Positions 7,649 to 16,375 of a DNA stretch of 64,000 bases are shown piece by piece. The position numbers were made by a program, and so were the translations under genes. The notes beneath the pieces were generated by a model. That model saw nothing but the letters and a program-made list of their open reading frames with translations, was not told where the DNA came from and searched no databases. How positions within the stretch are numbered: position 1 is the first letter of the stretch; each line of letters opens with the position of its first letter. This DNA comes from Streptomyces sp. NRRL S-646 (lineage in GTDB: Bacteria; Actinomycetota; Actinomycetes; Streptomycetales; Streptomycetaceae): the NCBI RefSeq assembly GCF_000720765.1, contig NZ_JODC01000005.1, forward strand, positions 62,001-126,000, written 5' to 3'.

Positions 7649-8920
7649 TCAGACCGTACGGAACGCCAGCACCACGTTGTGCCCGCCGAACCCGAACGAG
7701 TCGTTCAGCGCGGCGATGCGGCCCTCAACAGGCAGCTTGCGGGCCTCGCCGCGGACGATGTCCGCCGCAGCCTCCGCCTCGGGGTCGAGGTTCTCGACAT
7801 TGATGGTCGGCGGAGCAATCCGGTGGTACAGCGCAAGGATCGTGGCGACGGACTCGACACCGCCCGCACCACCCAGCAGATGACCGGTCATCGACTTGGT
7901 GGCCGAGACCGCCATGTGGTCGGCGTCGTCGCCGAACACCTTCCGCAGCGCCTTCAGCTCGGCCACGTCACCGGCCGGCGTGGAGGTGGCGTGCGCGTTG
8001 ACGTGCACGATCTCCGCCGCGTTCAGGTCGGTGCGCTCCAGCAGGTTCTGCAGGGCGTGCGCGATGCCGCGGCCCTCGGGCTCCGGCTGCACGATGTCGT
8101 GGGCGTCGGAGGAGACGCCCTGCCCGACCGCCTCCGCGTAGACGCGGGCACCGCGCTTGGCGGCGTGCTCGGCGGACTCCAGGACGAGGACGCCCGCGCC
8201 CTCGCCGAGGACGAAGCCGTCACGGGCGACGTCGTAGGGACGCGAGGCGCCCTGCGGGTCGTCGTTGTTCTTGGACATCGCCATCATGTTGCCGAACGCG
8301 GCGATGGGGAGCGGGTGGATGGCCGCCTCGGTGCCACCCGCGACGACGACGTCGGCGCGGCCGGTGCGGATCATCTCGATGGCGTAGCCGATGGCCTCGG
8401 CGCCCGACGCGCAGGCGGAGACCGGGGTGTGCACGCCCGCACGGGCGCCCACGAGGAGACCCACGTTGGCGGAGGGGCTGTTCGGCATCAGCATGGGCAC
8501 GGTGTGCGGGGAGACGCGGCGTACGCCCTTCTCCTTGAGCACGTCGTACTGGTCGAGCAGGGTCGTGACACCGCCGATGCCGGAGGCGATGACGGCGCCG
8601 AGACGCTCCGGGTCGATGCTCGCATCGTCACCGGCCTTCTCGGTGAAACCGGCGTCCGCCCAGGCCTCCTTGGCGGCGATCAGCGCGAACTGCGCCGAGC
8701 GGTCCAGGCGGCGGGCCTGCGGCCGCGGGATGACCTCGGAAGGCTCCACGGCGACGGGCGCGGCGATACGGACCGCCTGCTCGGCGGCCCACTCCTGCTC
8801 CAGGGGCTTCACGCCGGACTTGCCGGCGATCAGGCCCTCCCAGGTAGAGGCTGCGTCGCCACCCAGCGGTGTGGTTGCGCCGATACCGGTGACGACCACG
8901 GTGCGATTGGTCGGGCTCAC
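7649..8920 (-). CDS. fabF: Beta-ketoacyl-ACP synthase II (KAS II)
   Basis: From GTG at 8920 the protein has 423 residues, the normal FabF size; GGAGAAAG precedes it, and the sequence upstream in the same frame overlaps acpP and is not protein-like. The thiolase fold carries the KAS II triad: Cys170 in PVSACASGAEA, His310 in VNAHATSTPAGD and His347 in KSMTGHLLGGAGG. It condenses malonyl-ACP with acyl-ACP to elongate fatty acids in the cytosol. It is the last gene of fabD-fabH-acpP-fabF, followed directly by a strong terminator. Confidence 0.97.
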   Translation of the reverse strand: MSPTNRTVVVTGIGATTPLGGDAASTWEGLIAGKSGVKPLEQEWAAEQAVRIAAPVAVEPSEVIPRPQARRLDRSAQFALIAAKEAWADAGFTEKAGDDASIDPERLGAVIASGIGGVTTLLDQYDVLKEKGVRRVSPHTVPMLMPNSPSANVGLLVGARAGVHTPVSACASGAEAIGYAIEMIRTGRADVVVAGGTEAAIHPLPIAAFGNMMAMSKNNDDPQGASRPYDVARDGFVLGEGAGVLVLESAEHAAKRGARVYAEAVGQGVSSDAHDIVQPEPEGRGIAHALQNLLERTDLNAAEIVHVNAHATSTPAGDVAELKALRKVFGDDADHMAVSATKSMTGHLLGGAGGVESVATILALYHRIAPPTINVENLDPEAEAAADIVRGEARKLPVEGRIAALNDSFGFGGHNVVLAFRTV

Positions 8921-8999
8921 GGGAATTCTTTCTCCAACGGATCGGGATTCAGCGGCGCCACCGCCGGGTGGCGGGGCAATGCAGCCGGGCCTAAAAGGC

Positions 9000-9248
9000 T
9001 CAGGCCTGGTGCTTGAGGATGTAGTTGGTCGCGTCGCCGACCGTCTTGAGGTTCTTGACATCCTCGTCCGGGATCTTGACGTCGAAGCGCTCTTCGGCGG
9101 CGACGACGACCTCGACCATGGACAGCGAGTCGACGTCCAGGTCGTCGGTGAAGGACTTGTCCAGCTGGACGTCCTCAACCGGGATGCCGGCGATCTCGTT
9201 CACGATGTCGGCGAGACCGGCGACGATCTCTTCCTGAGTGGCGGCCAT
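9000..9248 (-). CDS. acpP: Acyl carrier protein
   Basis: This is an 82-residue ACP starting at ATG 9248 (MAATQEEIVAGLADI). The phosphopantetheine attachment Ser is in DDLDVDSLSMVEVV. The protein is acidic with the four-helix ACP pattern. It carries the growing acyl chain among FabD, FabH and FabF, which are encoded on either side. The gap to fabF is 79 bp and that to fabH is 108 bp. The in-frame extension upstream of ATG 9248 is intergenic sequence. Confidence 0.97.
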   Translation of the reverse strand: MAATQEEIVAGLADIVNEIAGIPVEDVQLDKSFTDDLDVDSLSMVEVVVAAEERFDVKIPDEDVKNLKTVGDATNYILKHQA

Positions 9249-9356
9249 GTCAGGCGCTCCTTCGTAGTAATCCAGAGGGTGTGGCGCCCGCCGCGTCAGC
9301 GGCAGGTGTTGCAGTGCTTTCCGCACCGGATCCGATGATGATCCGGCACGGAGTGC

Positions 9357-10358
9357 CTAGGGGAGGGTAACGACCGTCGCGGCGTACACGAGACCCGCCC
9401 CGAAGCCGATGACGAGCGCGGTGTCGCCGCTCTTCGCCTCACCGGTCGCCAGAAGCCGCTCCATGGCGAGCGGAATCGAGGCGGCCGAGGTGTTGCCGGT
9501 GGTGCGTACGTCACGCGCGACCGTGACGTGCTCCGGCAGTTTCAGCGTCTTCACCATCGAGTCGATGATCCGCTCGTTGGCCTGGTGGGGAATGAAGACG
9601 TCCAGGTCGTCCGGGGTGATCCCGGCCGCGTCCAGCGCCTGCTGGGCGACCTTCGCCATCTCGAACACGGCCCAGCGGAACACCGCTTGGCCCTCCTGCG
9701 TGATCGCAGGGAACTTGGCGACCGAGCCTTCGCGGTAGTCCGTCCACGGCACGGTCTGCTTGATCGTCTCGGACTTGTCGCCCTCCGAGCCCCACACGGT
9801 CGGGCCGATCGCCGGCTCCGGGGAGGGGCCGACCACGACCGCGCCCGCACCGTCGCCGAACAGGAAGGCCGTCGCCCGGTCCTCCAGGTCGGTGAGGTCG
9901 GACAGCCGCTCCACGCCGATGACGAGGACGTACTCCGCGCTGCCCTCGACGATCATGCCCTTGGCGAGGGTGAGGCCGTAGCCGAAGCCCGCGCAGCCCG
10001 CGGAGATGTCGAACGCGGCGGCCTTGTTGGTGCCGAGCTTGTCGGCGATCTCCGTCGCGACGGCGGGGGTCTGCTTGAAGTGCGAGACGGTCGAGACGAT
10101 CACGCCGCCGATCTGCTCGGCGGAGATCCCGGCGTCGGCGATCGCCTTGCCGGACGCCTCGATCGACATCGCGGCGACGGTCTCCTCGTCGGAGGCCCAG
10201 TGCCGGGTCTCGATGCCGGAGCGCGAACGGATCCACTCGTCGGACGAGTCGATCGTTTCGAGGATCACCTCGTTCGGCACGACCCGGGTCGGGCGGTAGC
10301 CGCCCACACCGAGGATGCGCGCGTACGGGGCGCCCTTGCTGGGCCTGATCTTCGACAT
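9357..10358 (-). CDS. fabH: Beta-ketoacyl-ACP synthase III (KAS III)
   Basis: The 333-residue protein has the KAS III triad: Cys122 in DISAGCAGFGYG, His258 in FIPHQANERI and Asn289 in RTTGNTSAASI. Segments SGIETRHWA and the C-terminal GFGAGLVYAA are typical of FabH. It starts fatty acid synthesis by condensing an acyl-CoA primer with malonyl-ACP. In Streptomyces the preferred primers are usually branched short-chain acyl-CoAs; that specificity is family knowledge and was not read from the sequence. The start is ATG, 20 bp after the fabD stop, so the two are cotranscribed. Confidence 0.97.
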   Translation of the reverse strand: MSKIRPSKGAPYARILGVGGYRPTRVVPNEVILETIDSSDEWIRSRSGIETRHWASDEETVAAMSIEASGKAIADAGISAEQIGGVIVSTVSHFKQTPAVATEIADKLGTNKAAAFDISAGCAGFGYGLTLAKGMIVEGSAEYVLVIGVERLSDLTDLEDRATAFLFGDGAGAVVVGPSPEPAIGPTVWGSEGDKSETIKQTVPWTDYREGSVAKFPAITQEGQAVFRWAVFEMAKVAQQALDAAGITPDDLDVFIPHQANERIIDSMVKTLKLPEHVTVARDVRTTGNTSAASIPLAMERLLATGEAKSGDTALVIGFGAGLVYAATVVTLP

Positions 10359-10378
10359 GTTCGTACGGCTCCTTGGGG

Positions 10379-11302
10379 TCAGGCGTTGGCGTGCTCAGCG
10401 ATGAGCTCGCGGGCCGCGTCGAGGTCGTCGGGGGTCTTGAGCGCGAGCGTCTTCACACCCGGCAGTGCGCGCTTGGCGAGTCCGACCAGCGTGCCGCCGG
10501 GGCAGACCTCGATGAGGGCGGTCGCGCCGAGCTCCTTGAAGGTCTCCATGCACAGGTCCCAGCGGACCGGGTTGGCGACCTGGCCGACCAGTCGCTGAAG
10601 CACCTCGGCGCCGGTCGCGACGGCCTGCCCGTCCTTGTTGGACACGTACGTGAACTTCGGGTCGGCGGGGGCCAGTTCGGCGGCGGCCTTCGCCAGCGCG
10701 TCGACGGCGGGCGCCATGTGGTGCGTGTGGAAGGCGCCGGCGACCTTCAGCGGGACGACCTTGCGGACGCCCTCGGGCTTGTCCTCGTTCAGCACGGCGA
10801 GCTGCTCCAGCGTGCCCGCGGCGACGATCTGGCCCGCGCCGTTCACGTTCGCCGGGGTCAGACCCAGCCTCTCCAGGTGCGCGACCGACACCTCGGGGTC
10901 GCCGCCGAGCAGCGCCGACATCCCGGTCTCGGTGATCGCGGCGGCGTCGGCCATGGCCAGACCCCGCTTGCGTACGAGGGTGAGCGCGGAGGTGTCGTCG
11001 AGGATGCCCGCGAAGGCGGCGGCGGTGATCTCGCCGACGCTGTGGCCCGCGACTGCGTTCGGCGTGACGGCACCGAGTGCCGCGGCGGACAGGATGCCGG
11101 CGGCGACGAGCAGCGGCTGGGCCACGGCGGTGTCGCGGATCTCCTCCGCGTCGGCCTTTGTGCCGTAGTGGGCGAGGTCCAGTCCGATGGCGTCGGACCA
11201 GGCGGCGACGCGGTCGGCGGCGCCGGGCAGTTCGAGCCAGGGAGTCAGGAAGCCGGGCGTCTGGGCACCCTGGCCGGGAGCGACGAGTACGAGCACTCTC
11301 AC
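10379..11302 (-). CDS. fabD: Malonyl-CoA:ACP transacylase
   Basis: The 307-residue protein contains the acyltransferase motifs APGQGAQTPGF near the N-terminus, the nucleophile elbow AGHSVGEI with Ser88, and a later VAGAFHTHHMAPA with the catalytic His. It loads malonate from CoA onto ACP, and in streptomycetes FabD often also serves polyketide synthases. The start is GTG 11302; a second in-frame GTG at 11296 (VLVLVAPGQ) is possible. It is the first gene of the fab operon, and its promoter region holds the dyad assigned to FasR. Confidence 0.96.
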   Translation of the reverse strand: MRVLVLVAPGQGAQTPGFLTPWLELPGAADRVAAWSDAIGLDLAHYGTKADAEEIRDTAVAQPLLVAAGILSAAALGAVTPNAVAGHSVGEITAAAFAGILDDTSALTLVRKRGLAMADAAAITETGMSALLGGDPEVSVAHLERLGLTPANVNGAGQIVAAGTLEQLAVLNEDKPEGVRKVVPLKVAGAFHTHHMAPAVDALAKAAAELAPADPKFTYVSNKDGQAVATGAEVLQRLVGQVANPVRWDLCMETFKELGATALIEVCPGGTLVGLAKRALPGVKTLALKTPDDLDAARELIAEHANA

Positions 11303-11362
11303 ACTCTCTCTTGTGGACGGCCAAGGCCGCCCGTGGGGACAGGGACGAAGAACACGAGGGGG

Positions 11363-11383
11363 TTTTGTGGACCCCCGACAAAA
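11363..11383. promoter_or_regulatory. Candidate FasR operator, TTTTGT-N9-ACAAAA
   Basis: A perfect 6-bp inverted repeat (11363-11368 and 11378-11383) lies in the 83-bp gap between fasR and fabD, three bases past the fasR stop codon and about 60 bp before the fabD start. It is AT-rich compared with its surroundings. FasR-type regulators in actinobacteria bind and activate this promoter. The site assignment is inferred from symmetry and location. Confidence 0.65.
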
Positions 11384-11385
11384 GA

Positions 11386-12591
11386 CTAGGCGGGGAGATC
11401 CCCGTCGGCCAGACGCCCCAGGATCAGCGCGATCCGCAGCGTGAAGGCGGAGCGTACATCGGAAGGCGACCAGCCGGTGACGTCAGTCACACGTCGGAGC
11501 CGGTAGCGCACGGTGTTCGGGTGAACGAAGAGCATCCGGGCCGCGCCCTCCAGACTGCTCGCCTGCTCGAGATAGACGGAGAGCGTCTCCAGAAGCGCCG
11601 AGCCGGCCTCCTCCAGCGGTCTGTAGATCTCCTCCACCAGCTGCTCGCGCGCGCTGGGGTCACCGGCCATCGCGCGCTCCGGCAGCAGATCGTCCGCCAG
11701 CACCGGCCGCGGGGCGTCCTGCCAGGCAGAACACGCCTTCAGCCCGGCGGCCGCAGCCTGCGCGGACCGGGTCGCGGCGAGCAGATCGGCCACCACGGGC
11801 CCGGCCACCACGGGCCCGGCCGCATACGGCCCGATCAGCGACTTCGCCACGCCGATCGGATTGTCGCTGCCACCGGCGATGACGACGAGCCGGTCCCCGA
11901 GCACCCCGGTGAGCACCTGCAGCTTGGCGTGCCGGGCGGCCCGCCGAATCGCCTCCACCGTCAGCTCGGAGTCCCCGTCGGGGGCGGTCCCGAGGACGAC
12001 ACACACATGCTCCGGCGCATTCCATCCCAGGGCGGCGGCCCGGCTCACCGCCCCTTCGTCGGCCTCCCCGCTCAGCACGGCATTGACGACAAGAGACTCG
12101 AGCCGAGCGTCCCAGGCACCGCGTGCCTCGGCGGCCTGGGCGTACACCTGGGCGGTGGCGAAGGCGATCTCCCGGGCGTACACGAGCAGCGCCTCGCGCA
12201 GCACATTCTCGTCGCCGGGTGCCGCCACCTCGTCGATGGCGGATTCCATGACCTCGATGGTGGTGCGCACCATCTCCACGGTCTGCCGCAGCGTGATCGC
12301 CCTGGTCAGCTCGCGGGGCGCGGTCCCGAACACATCCGTCGAGATGGCCTGCGGGGCGTCAGGATGCCGGAACCACTCGGTGAAGGCGGCGATACCGGCC
12401 TGGGCGACCAACCCGATCCAGGAACGGTTCTCCGGGGGCATCGCCCGGTACCACGGCAGCGTCTCGTCCATGCGTGCGATGGCCTGCGCGGCGAGAGAAC
12501 CGGAGGACTTCTCCAGTCGCTTCAGGGTCGCGGCGTGCTGGTGGACGCCGGGCGCGGCGGCTTCGGGCTTGCTCGTTTCGGGTTCGGGCAC
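11386..12591 (-). CDS. fasR: FasR-type transcriptional regulator of fatty acid synthesis (PucR family)
   Basis: The 401-residue protein has a long N-terminal ligand/dimer region (SWIGLVAQAGIAAFTEWFRH, then RAITLRQTVEMVRTTIEVME), a GGDEF-like middle (about 175-290), and a C-terminal PucR helix-turn-helix (GAARMLFVHPNTVRYRLRRV, about residues 345-390). Its position directly upstream of fabD on the same strand is that of FasR (SCO2386 in S. coelicolor, Rv2242 in M. tuberculosis), which activates the fab operon. The start is GTG 12591. The symbol rests on position plus family, not on an alignment. Confidence 0.85.
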   Translation of the reverse strand: MPEPETSKPEAAAPGVHQHAATLKRLEKSSGSLAAQAIARMDETLPWYRAMPPENRSWIGLVAQAGIAAFTEWFRHPDAPQAISTDVFGTAPRELTRAITLRQTVEMVRTTIEVMESAIDEVAAPGDENVLREALLVYAREIAFATAQVYAQAAEARGAWDARLESLVVNAVLSGEADEGAVSRAAALGWNAPEHVCVVLGTAPDGDSELTVEAIRRAARHAKLQVLTGVLGDRLVVIAGGSDNPIGVAKSLIGPYAAGPVVAGPVVADLLAATRSAQAAAAGLKACSAWQDAPRPVLADDLLPERAMAGDPSAREQLVEEIYRPLEEAGSALLETLSVYLEQASSLEGAARMLFVHPNTVRYRLRRVTDVTGWSPSDVRSAFTLRIALILGRLADGDLPA

Positions 12592-12665
12592 GGGGACAAG
12601 ACTGCCTTATCCGGACGGGAGTGTGCGTCGCCGGGTGCAGGCTGAGGGCTACCGTGGAGTTCGTG

Positions 12666-13340
12666 ATGGACGTACGGCGCGCTGCGGAGCGCTATCCAGG
12701 GGGCGACCCGGCAGCCGGCATCGAGTCGTGGCACGCCTTCTCCTTCGGCCCGCACTACGACCCCGACAACCTCCGCTTCGGTGCGGTGATCGCCTGCAAC
12801 GAGGAGCGCCTCGCGCCCGGCGCCGGCTTCGACGAACACCCGCACAGTCACACCGAGATCGTGACGTGGGTGGTCGAGGGCGAACTGACCCACCGCGACT
12901 CCGCCGGCCACGAGACGACGGTCCGGCCCGGCGACGTCCAGCGGCTGAGCTCTGCGGCGGGCGTACGGCACGTGGAGCGCAACGACGGCGACCGCCCCCT
13001 GACTTTCGTCCAGATGTGGCTGGCCCCCCGCGAGCCCGGCGGCGACCCCGCATACGAGATCGTCCACGGCATCGCCGACTCGACGCCGTACGCGGTCCCT
13101 CAGGCGGGCGCGATGCTCCACGTACGGCGCCTGGGTGCGGGGGAGCGGACGGCGGTGCCGGACGGGCGCCACGTCTACGTCCACGTCGTACGCGGCGAAG
13201 TACGCCTGGACGGGGAGCATTTCGGTCCCGGCGACGCGGCCAGGATCACGGATGCGAAGGACGTGGAGGCACTGGCCGCGATGGACGCGGAACTGTTGAT
13301 CTGGGAGATGGTGGGACTTCCCAGCCCGGGCGGGGTTTGA
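12666..13340 (+). CDS. Pirin family protein
   Basis: The 224-residue bicupin starts at ATG 12666 (a GTG lies one codon upstream) with GGAG before it. The N-terminal cupin has the metal ligands of pirins, HPHSHTEIVTWVVEGELTHRD, with a further His in AAGVRHVERN. The signature WHAFSFGPHYDPDNLRFGAV is diagnostic. The C-terminal cupin (about 140-224) lacks metal ligands. Pirins act as quercetin dioxygenases or metal-dependent cofactors; in S. ambofaciens a pirin-like protein has been linked to beta-oxidation, which would fit the fatty acid neighbourhood. It is divergent from fasR with a gap of about 75 bp. Confidence 0.9.
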   Translation: MDVRRAAERYPGGDPAAGIESWHAFSFGPHYDPDNLRFGAVIACNEERLAPGAGFDEHPHSHTEIVTWVVEGELTHRDSAGHETTVRPGDVQRLSSAAGVRHVERNDGDRPLTFVQMWLAPREPGGDPAYEIVHGIADSTPYAVPQAGAMLHVRRLGAGERTAVPDGRHVYVHVVRGEVRLDGEHFGPGDAARITDAKDVEALAAMDAELLIWEMVGLPSPGGV

Positions 13341-13425
13341 TCTTTTCAGCCCGTCCGGCGTTTGAGGACGAGGCCGTTCAGGCCGAAAGCGGGGGTCTGG
13401 GGGCGCAGCCCCCAGGGACGGGAAG
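13341..13425 (+). repeat. Dispersed repeat, family B (forward copy)
   Basis: TTTTCAGCCCGTCCGGCGTT, then TGAGGACGAGGCCGTTCAGG, then a CCGAAAGCGGGGGTCTGGGG / CGCAGCCCCCAGG hairpin. The same core recurs at 51871-51955 and, inverted, at 25928-26000. It lies between the convergent pirin and serine hydrolase genes and may serve as a terminator. Confidence 0.75.
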
Positions 13426-13430
13426 AGCCC

Positions 13431-14252
13431 TCAGCCCCGCAGCTCCGAGAGCACCGCGTCCGTGAACACCGGCCACACCTCGACCGCCCAGGGCCCGAAG
13501 GCCCGGTCGGTCAGGGCCACGCCCGCCGCTCCCGCATCCGGGTCGATCCACAGGAACGTACCCGACTGCCCGAAGTGCCCGAAGGTCCGCGGAGAGGACG
13601 AAGAGCCCGTCCAGTGCGGCGACTTGGAGTCGCGGATCTCGAAGCCGAGACCCCAGTCGTTCGGGTTCTGGTGGCCGTACCCGGGCAGCACACCCTTCGT
13701 GCCCGGGTACTGCACCGTCATCGCCTGCGCCACGGTCCGCGGATCCAGCAGCCGCGGCCCCTGCACCTCGGCCGCGAACCGCAGCAGGTCCTCGACCGTC
13801 GAGACGCCGTCCTTGGCGGGGGAGCCCTCCAGGGAGGTGCCGGTCATCCCCAGCGGCTCCAGCACCGCCTGCCGCAGATACTCCCCGAACGGAATGTCCG
13901 TCGCCTTCGCGATGTGGTCGCCGAGCTGCTCGAACCCGGCGTTGGAGTACAGCCGCCGCTCCCCGGGCGGCGCGGTCACCCGGTGCTCGTCGAACGCGAG
14001 CCCCGAGGTGTGCGCCAGCAGATGGCGGACCGTCGAGCCGGGCGGACCAGCCGGTTCGTCGAGCTCGATCGCGCCCTCCTCGTACGCGACGAGGGCGGCG
14101 TACGCGGTGAGCGGCTTGGTGACCGAGGCGAGCGGGAAGCGGTGGCCTGCCGGGCCATGGGTGCCGAGGACCGTGCCGTCGCCCCGCACCACGCCCGCCG
14201 CGGCGGTGGGAACCGGCCAGTTTTCGATCAGCGCAAGGCTCTTCAGCGACAT
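13431..14252 (-). CDS. Serine hydrolase (class C beta-lactamase-like family)
   Basis: The 273-residue protein has the three active-site motifs of the penicillin-binding/beta-lactamase fold: SxxK as SVTK in FPLASVTKPLTAY, YxN as YSN in GERRLYSNAGF, and a late HFGQSGTFLW in place of the KTG/HTG motif. HLLAHTSGLAF is typical of EstB/AmpC-like esterases. It has no signal peptide, so it is probably a cytoplasmic esterase or peptidase rather than a secreted beta-lactamase. It follows the GNAT gene by 18 bp on the same strand. Confidence 0.88.
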   Translation of the reverse strand: MSLKSLALIENWPVPTAAAGVVRGDGTVLGTHGPAGHRFPLASVTKPLTAYAALVAYEEGAIELDEPAGPPGSTVRHLLAHTSGLAFDEHRVTAPPGERRLYSNAGFEQLGDHIAKATDIPFGEYLRQAVLEPLGMTGTSLEGSPAKDGVSTVEDLLRFAAEVQGPRLLDPRTVAQAMTVQYPGTKGVLPGYGHQNPNDWGLGFEIRDSKSPHWTGSSSSPRTFGHFGQSGTFLWIDPDAGAAGVALTDRAFGPWAVEVWPVFTDAVLSELRG

Positions 14253-14270
14253 GCCGCCGAGCCTAAGCGC

Positions 14271-14741
14271 TCACAGCGTGAGCTCCAGCAACGGGTCGGG
14301 CTTGGGCTTGAAACCGAGGGAGACGTACAGCGGCTCCGCGTCCGGGGAGGCGGTGAGGTGCACACGCGCGGCCCCACGCTCCCGGAACCAGTCCAGCAGC
14401 ACGTCCATGCCCGCGCGCGCGTACCCGCGACGGCGCGCGTCGGGATCGGTCGCCACACTGAAGACGAAGCCGACCGCCCCGTGCGGATCGCCCGCCTTCC
14501 CGATCCGGTAGTCGACGGTCCCGGCCACCAGCGCCGCCAGCGCACCCGGCCGCTCCGGATGGTCGACGACGAACGCGGCGAAGTTCCCGTCCGCCTCGCC
14601 CAGCCTCTCCCGCAGCCCCGGCAGTGACTGCTCGTGCCAGTCCGTGGCAGGATCCGACCCCGGCAGCGCATCGATCATCACCTGGCGCAGCCGCAGTACT
14701 TCCCGCGCGTCCTCGGGCACGGCCCGGCGTACAAGACTCAT
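14271..14741 (-). CDS. GNAT family N-acetyltransferase
   Basis: The 156-residue protein starts at ATG 14741 (MSLVRRAVPEDAREVLRLRQ). The acetyl-CoA-binding segment is VATDPDARRRGYARAGMDVLLDWF, followed by GAARVHLTASPDAEPLYVSLGF, the normal end of a GNAT domain. The substrate is not predictable. The two codons upstream of the next gene suggest cotranscription with the serine hydrolase. Confidence 0.88.
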   Translation of the reverse strand: MSLVRRAVPEDAREVLRLRQVMIDALPGSDPATDWHEQSLPGLRERLGEADGNFAAFVVDHPERPGALAALVAGTVDYRIGKAGDPHGAVGFVFSVATDPDARRRGYARAGMDVLLDWFRERGAARVHLTASPDAEPLYVSLGFKPKPDPLLELTL

Positions 14742-14800
14742 GTCCCGCACGCTAGTCACCGCCACAGCCCCATGTCCCGCCGTTTTCTTACCGGTTCCGC

Positions 14801-14831
14801 TTGCTTGGAGTGCACTCGAAGGTCATAGCGT
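14801..14831 (+). promoter_or_regulatory. MerR-type promoter with 18-bp operator palindrome
   Basis: CTTGGAGTGCACTCGAAG (14804-14821) is a near-perfect palindrome with one central-arm mismatch pair. It lies between TTGCTT (-35, 14801-14806) and TAGCGT (-10, 14826-14831), giving the over-long 19-bp spacer typical of MerR-activated promoters. The predicted start of transcription falls at the ATG (14839), so the mRNA would be leaderless. Confidence 0.75.
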
Positions 14832-14838
14832 TGAGGGC

Positions 14839-15306
14839 ATGACGGTGATGGAGACCACGCCCACCAGGACCGACAGCTGCGGTGCCCCGCCCCACCCCCA
14901 TCGGCGCCCCGAAGGCCAGGACAGTTACACGATCAGCGAGGTCGTCGCGTTCACCGGCCTGACCGCGCACACCCTGCGCTGGTACGAGCGCATCGGCCTG
15001 ATGCCGCACGTGGACCGCTCGCACACGGGCCAGCGCCGCTACAGCAACCGCGACCTCGACTGGCTGGACCTCGTCGGCAAGCTCCGGCTGACCGGGATGC
15101 CGGTCGCCGACATGGTGCGGTACGCGGAGCTGGTGCGCGAGGGCGACCACACGTTCGGCGAGCGCTTCGAGCTGCTCGAGCAGACCCGCCGGGACGTGCT
15201 GGCCCGGATCGCCGAGCTGCAGGACACCCTCGCGGTGCTCGACCGGAAGATCAGTTTTTACGCGGACGCCGACCGCGCCCGTGCCTACGAGGCGGAGAAG
15301 GTGTGA
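14839..15306 (+). CDS. MerR family transcriptional regulator
   Basis: The 155-residue protein has the MerR winged-helix domain at about residues 33-100 (YTISEVVAFTGLTAHTLRWY, ERIGLMPHVDRSHTGQRRYS) and then a long dimerisation helix (ERFELLEQTRRDVLARIAEL). No Cys ligand pair is present in the C-terminal part, so a metal sensor is unlikely; a small-molecule or redox-linked role is more likely. Its TGA overlaps the ATG of the aldo/keto reductase gene, so the two are translationally coupled. The MerR-type promoter just upstream suggests autoregulation of the pair. Confidence 0.92.
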   Translation: MTVMETTPTRTDSCGAPPHPHRRPEGQDSYTISEVVAFTGLTAHTLRWYERIGLMPHVDRSHTGQRRYSNRDLDWLDLVGKLRLTGMPVADMVRYAELVREGDHTFGERFELLEQTRRDVLARIAELQDTLAVLDRKISFYADADRARAYEAEKV

Positions 15307-16322
15307 TGACGGACAGCAGGATCCCAACCGTACGACTCGGCGCCGACGGCCCCGAGGTCGGCGTACAGGGCCTCGGCTGCATGGGCATGAGCTGGGCGTA
15401 CGGCCCCTCCGACGCGGAGGAGTCGCGAGCCACCCTGGAGCGGGCACTGGAGCTGGGCGTCACGCTGTACGACACGGCGGAGGGCTACGGCGACGGCGAC
15501 AACGAGCGTTTCCTGTCGCCGTTCTTCAAGGCGCACCGGGACGAGGTCGTCATCGCGACCAAGTTCGGCGTACGCGTCCCGGCGGGCGACCGCACCAAGC
15601 GGGTCATCCGCGGCGACGCCCCGTACGTCCGCCAGGCCGTCGAGGGCAGCCTGCGCCGCCTCGACGTCGACGTCATCGACCTCTACTACATGCACCGGCG
15701 CGATGTGAACGTCCCGATCGAGGAGACCGTCGGCGCCATGGCCGAGCTGGTCCGCGAGGGCAAGGTCAAGCACCTCGGCCTCAGCGAGGTCACCGCCGAC
15801 GAACTGCGCGCCGCGCAGGCCGTGCACCCGATCGCCGCCGTGCAGTCGGAGTGGTCCCTGTTCAGCCGGGACATCGAGGCCAACGTGGTGCCGGCCGCCC
15901 GCGAACTGGGCGTGGCCCTGGTCCCCTACTCCCCACTGGGCCGCGGCTTCCTCGCCGGCTCCTTCTCCAACGCACAGAAGGACCTGACCGACGGCGACGT
16001 CCGCCGCACGATGCCCCGCTTCCAGGGCGACAACGCGGCCACCAACGCGACCCTCCTCGACCCCATCCGCACAGTGGCCGAGGCCCACAACGCCTCCCCG
16101 GCCCAGATCGCCCTGGCCTGGGTCCAGCAGCGGGCGGATGTGCACGGGCTGGCGGTCGCCCAGATCCCGGGCACAACAAAGGTCAGGAGGGTGGAGGAGA
16201 ACGCAGCGGCGACGGCCGTCGTCCTGACGGAAGAGCAACTGGCTGCGCTGGAGCCGATCGCGGGCAAGGTGGCGGGAACGCGCTACCCGGACATGTCCTT
16301 CGCGTCGGCAGGCAGGGAGTAA
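15306..16322 (+). CDS. Aldo/keto reductase
   Basis: The 338-residue (beta/alpha)8 oxidoreductase has the AKR tetrad: Asp and Tyr in LYDTAEGYGDGDNE, Lys in VVIATKFGVRV, His in DLYYMHRRDV. The NADPH-binding C-terminal segment is VAQIPGTTKVRRVEENAAA. It reduces aldehydes or ketones in the cytoplasm. The start is ATG 15306, overlapping the merR stop as TGATG; GTG 15303 is an alternative. Coupling to MerR suggests induction by a toxic carbonyl, an arrangement common in actinobacteria. Confidence 0.92.
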   Translation: MTDSRIPTVRLGADGPEVGVQGLGCMGMSWAYGPSDAEESRATLERALELGVTLYDTAEGYGDGDNERFLSPFFKAHRDEVVIATKFGVRVPAGDRTKRVIRGDAPYVRQAVEGSLRRLDVDVIDLYYMHRRDVNVPIEETVGAMAELVREGKVKHLGLSEVTADELRAAQAVHPIAAVQSEWSLFSRDIEANVVPAARELGVALVPYSPLGRGFLAGSFSNAQKDLTDGDVRRTMPRFQGDNAATNATLLDPIRTVAEAHNASPAQIALAWVQQRADVHGLAVAQIPGTTKVRRVEENAAATAVVLTEEQLAALEPIAGKVAGTRYPDMSFASAGRE

Positions 16323-16375
16323 ACCGGGCGCGACCAGCCACACTCAACCCGCACCAGCCAACGAACCGCCGAAGG

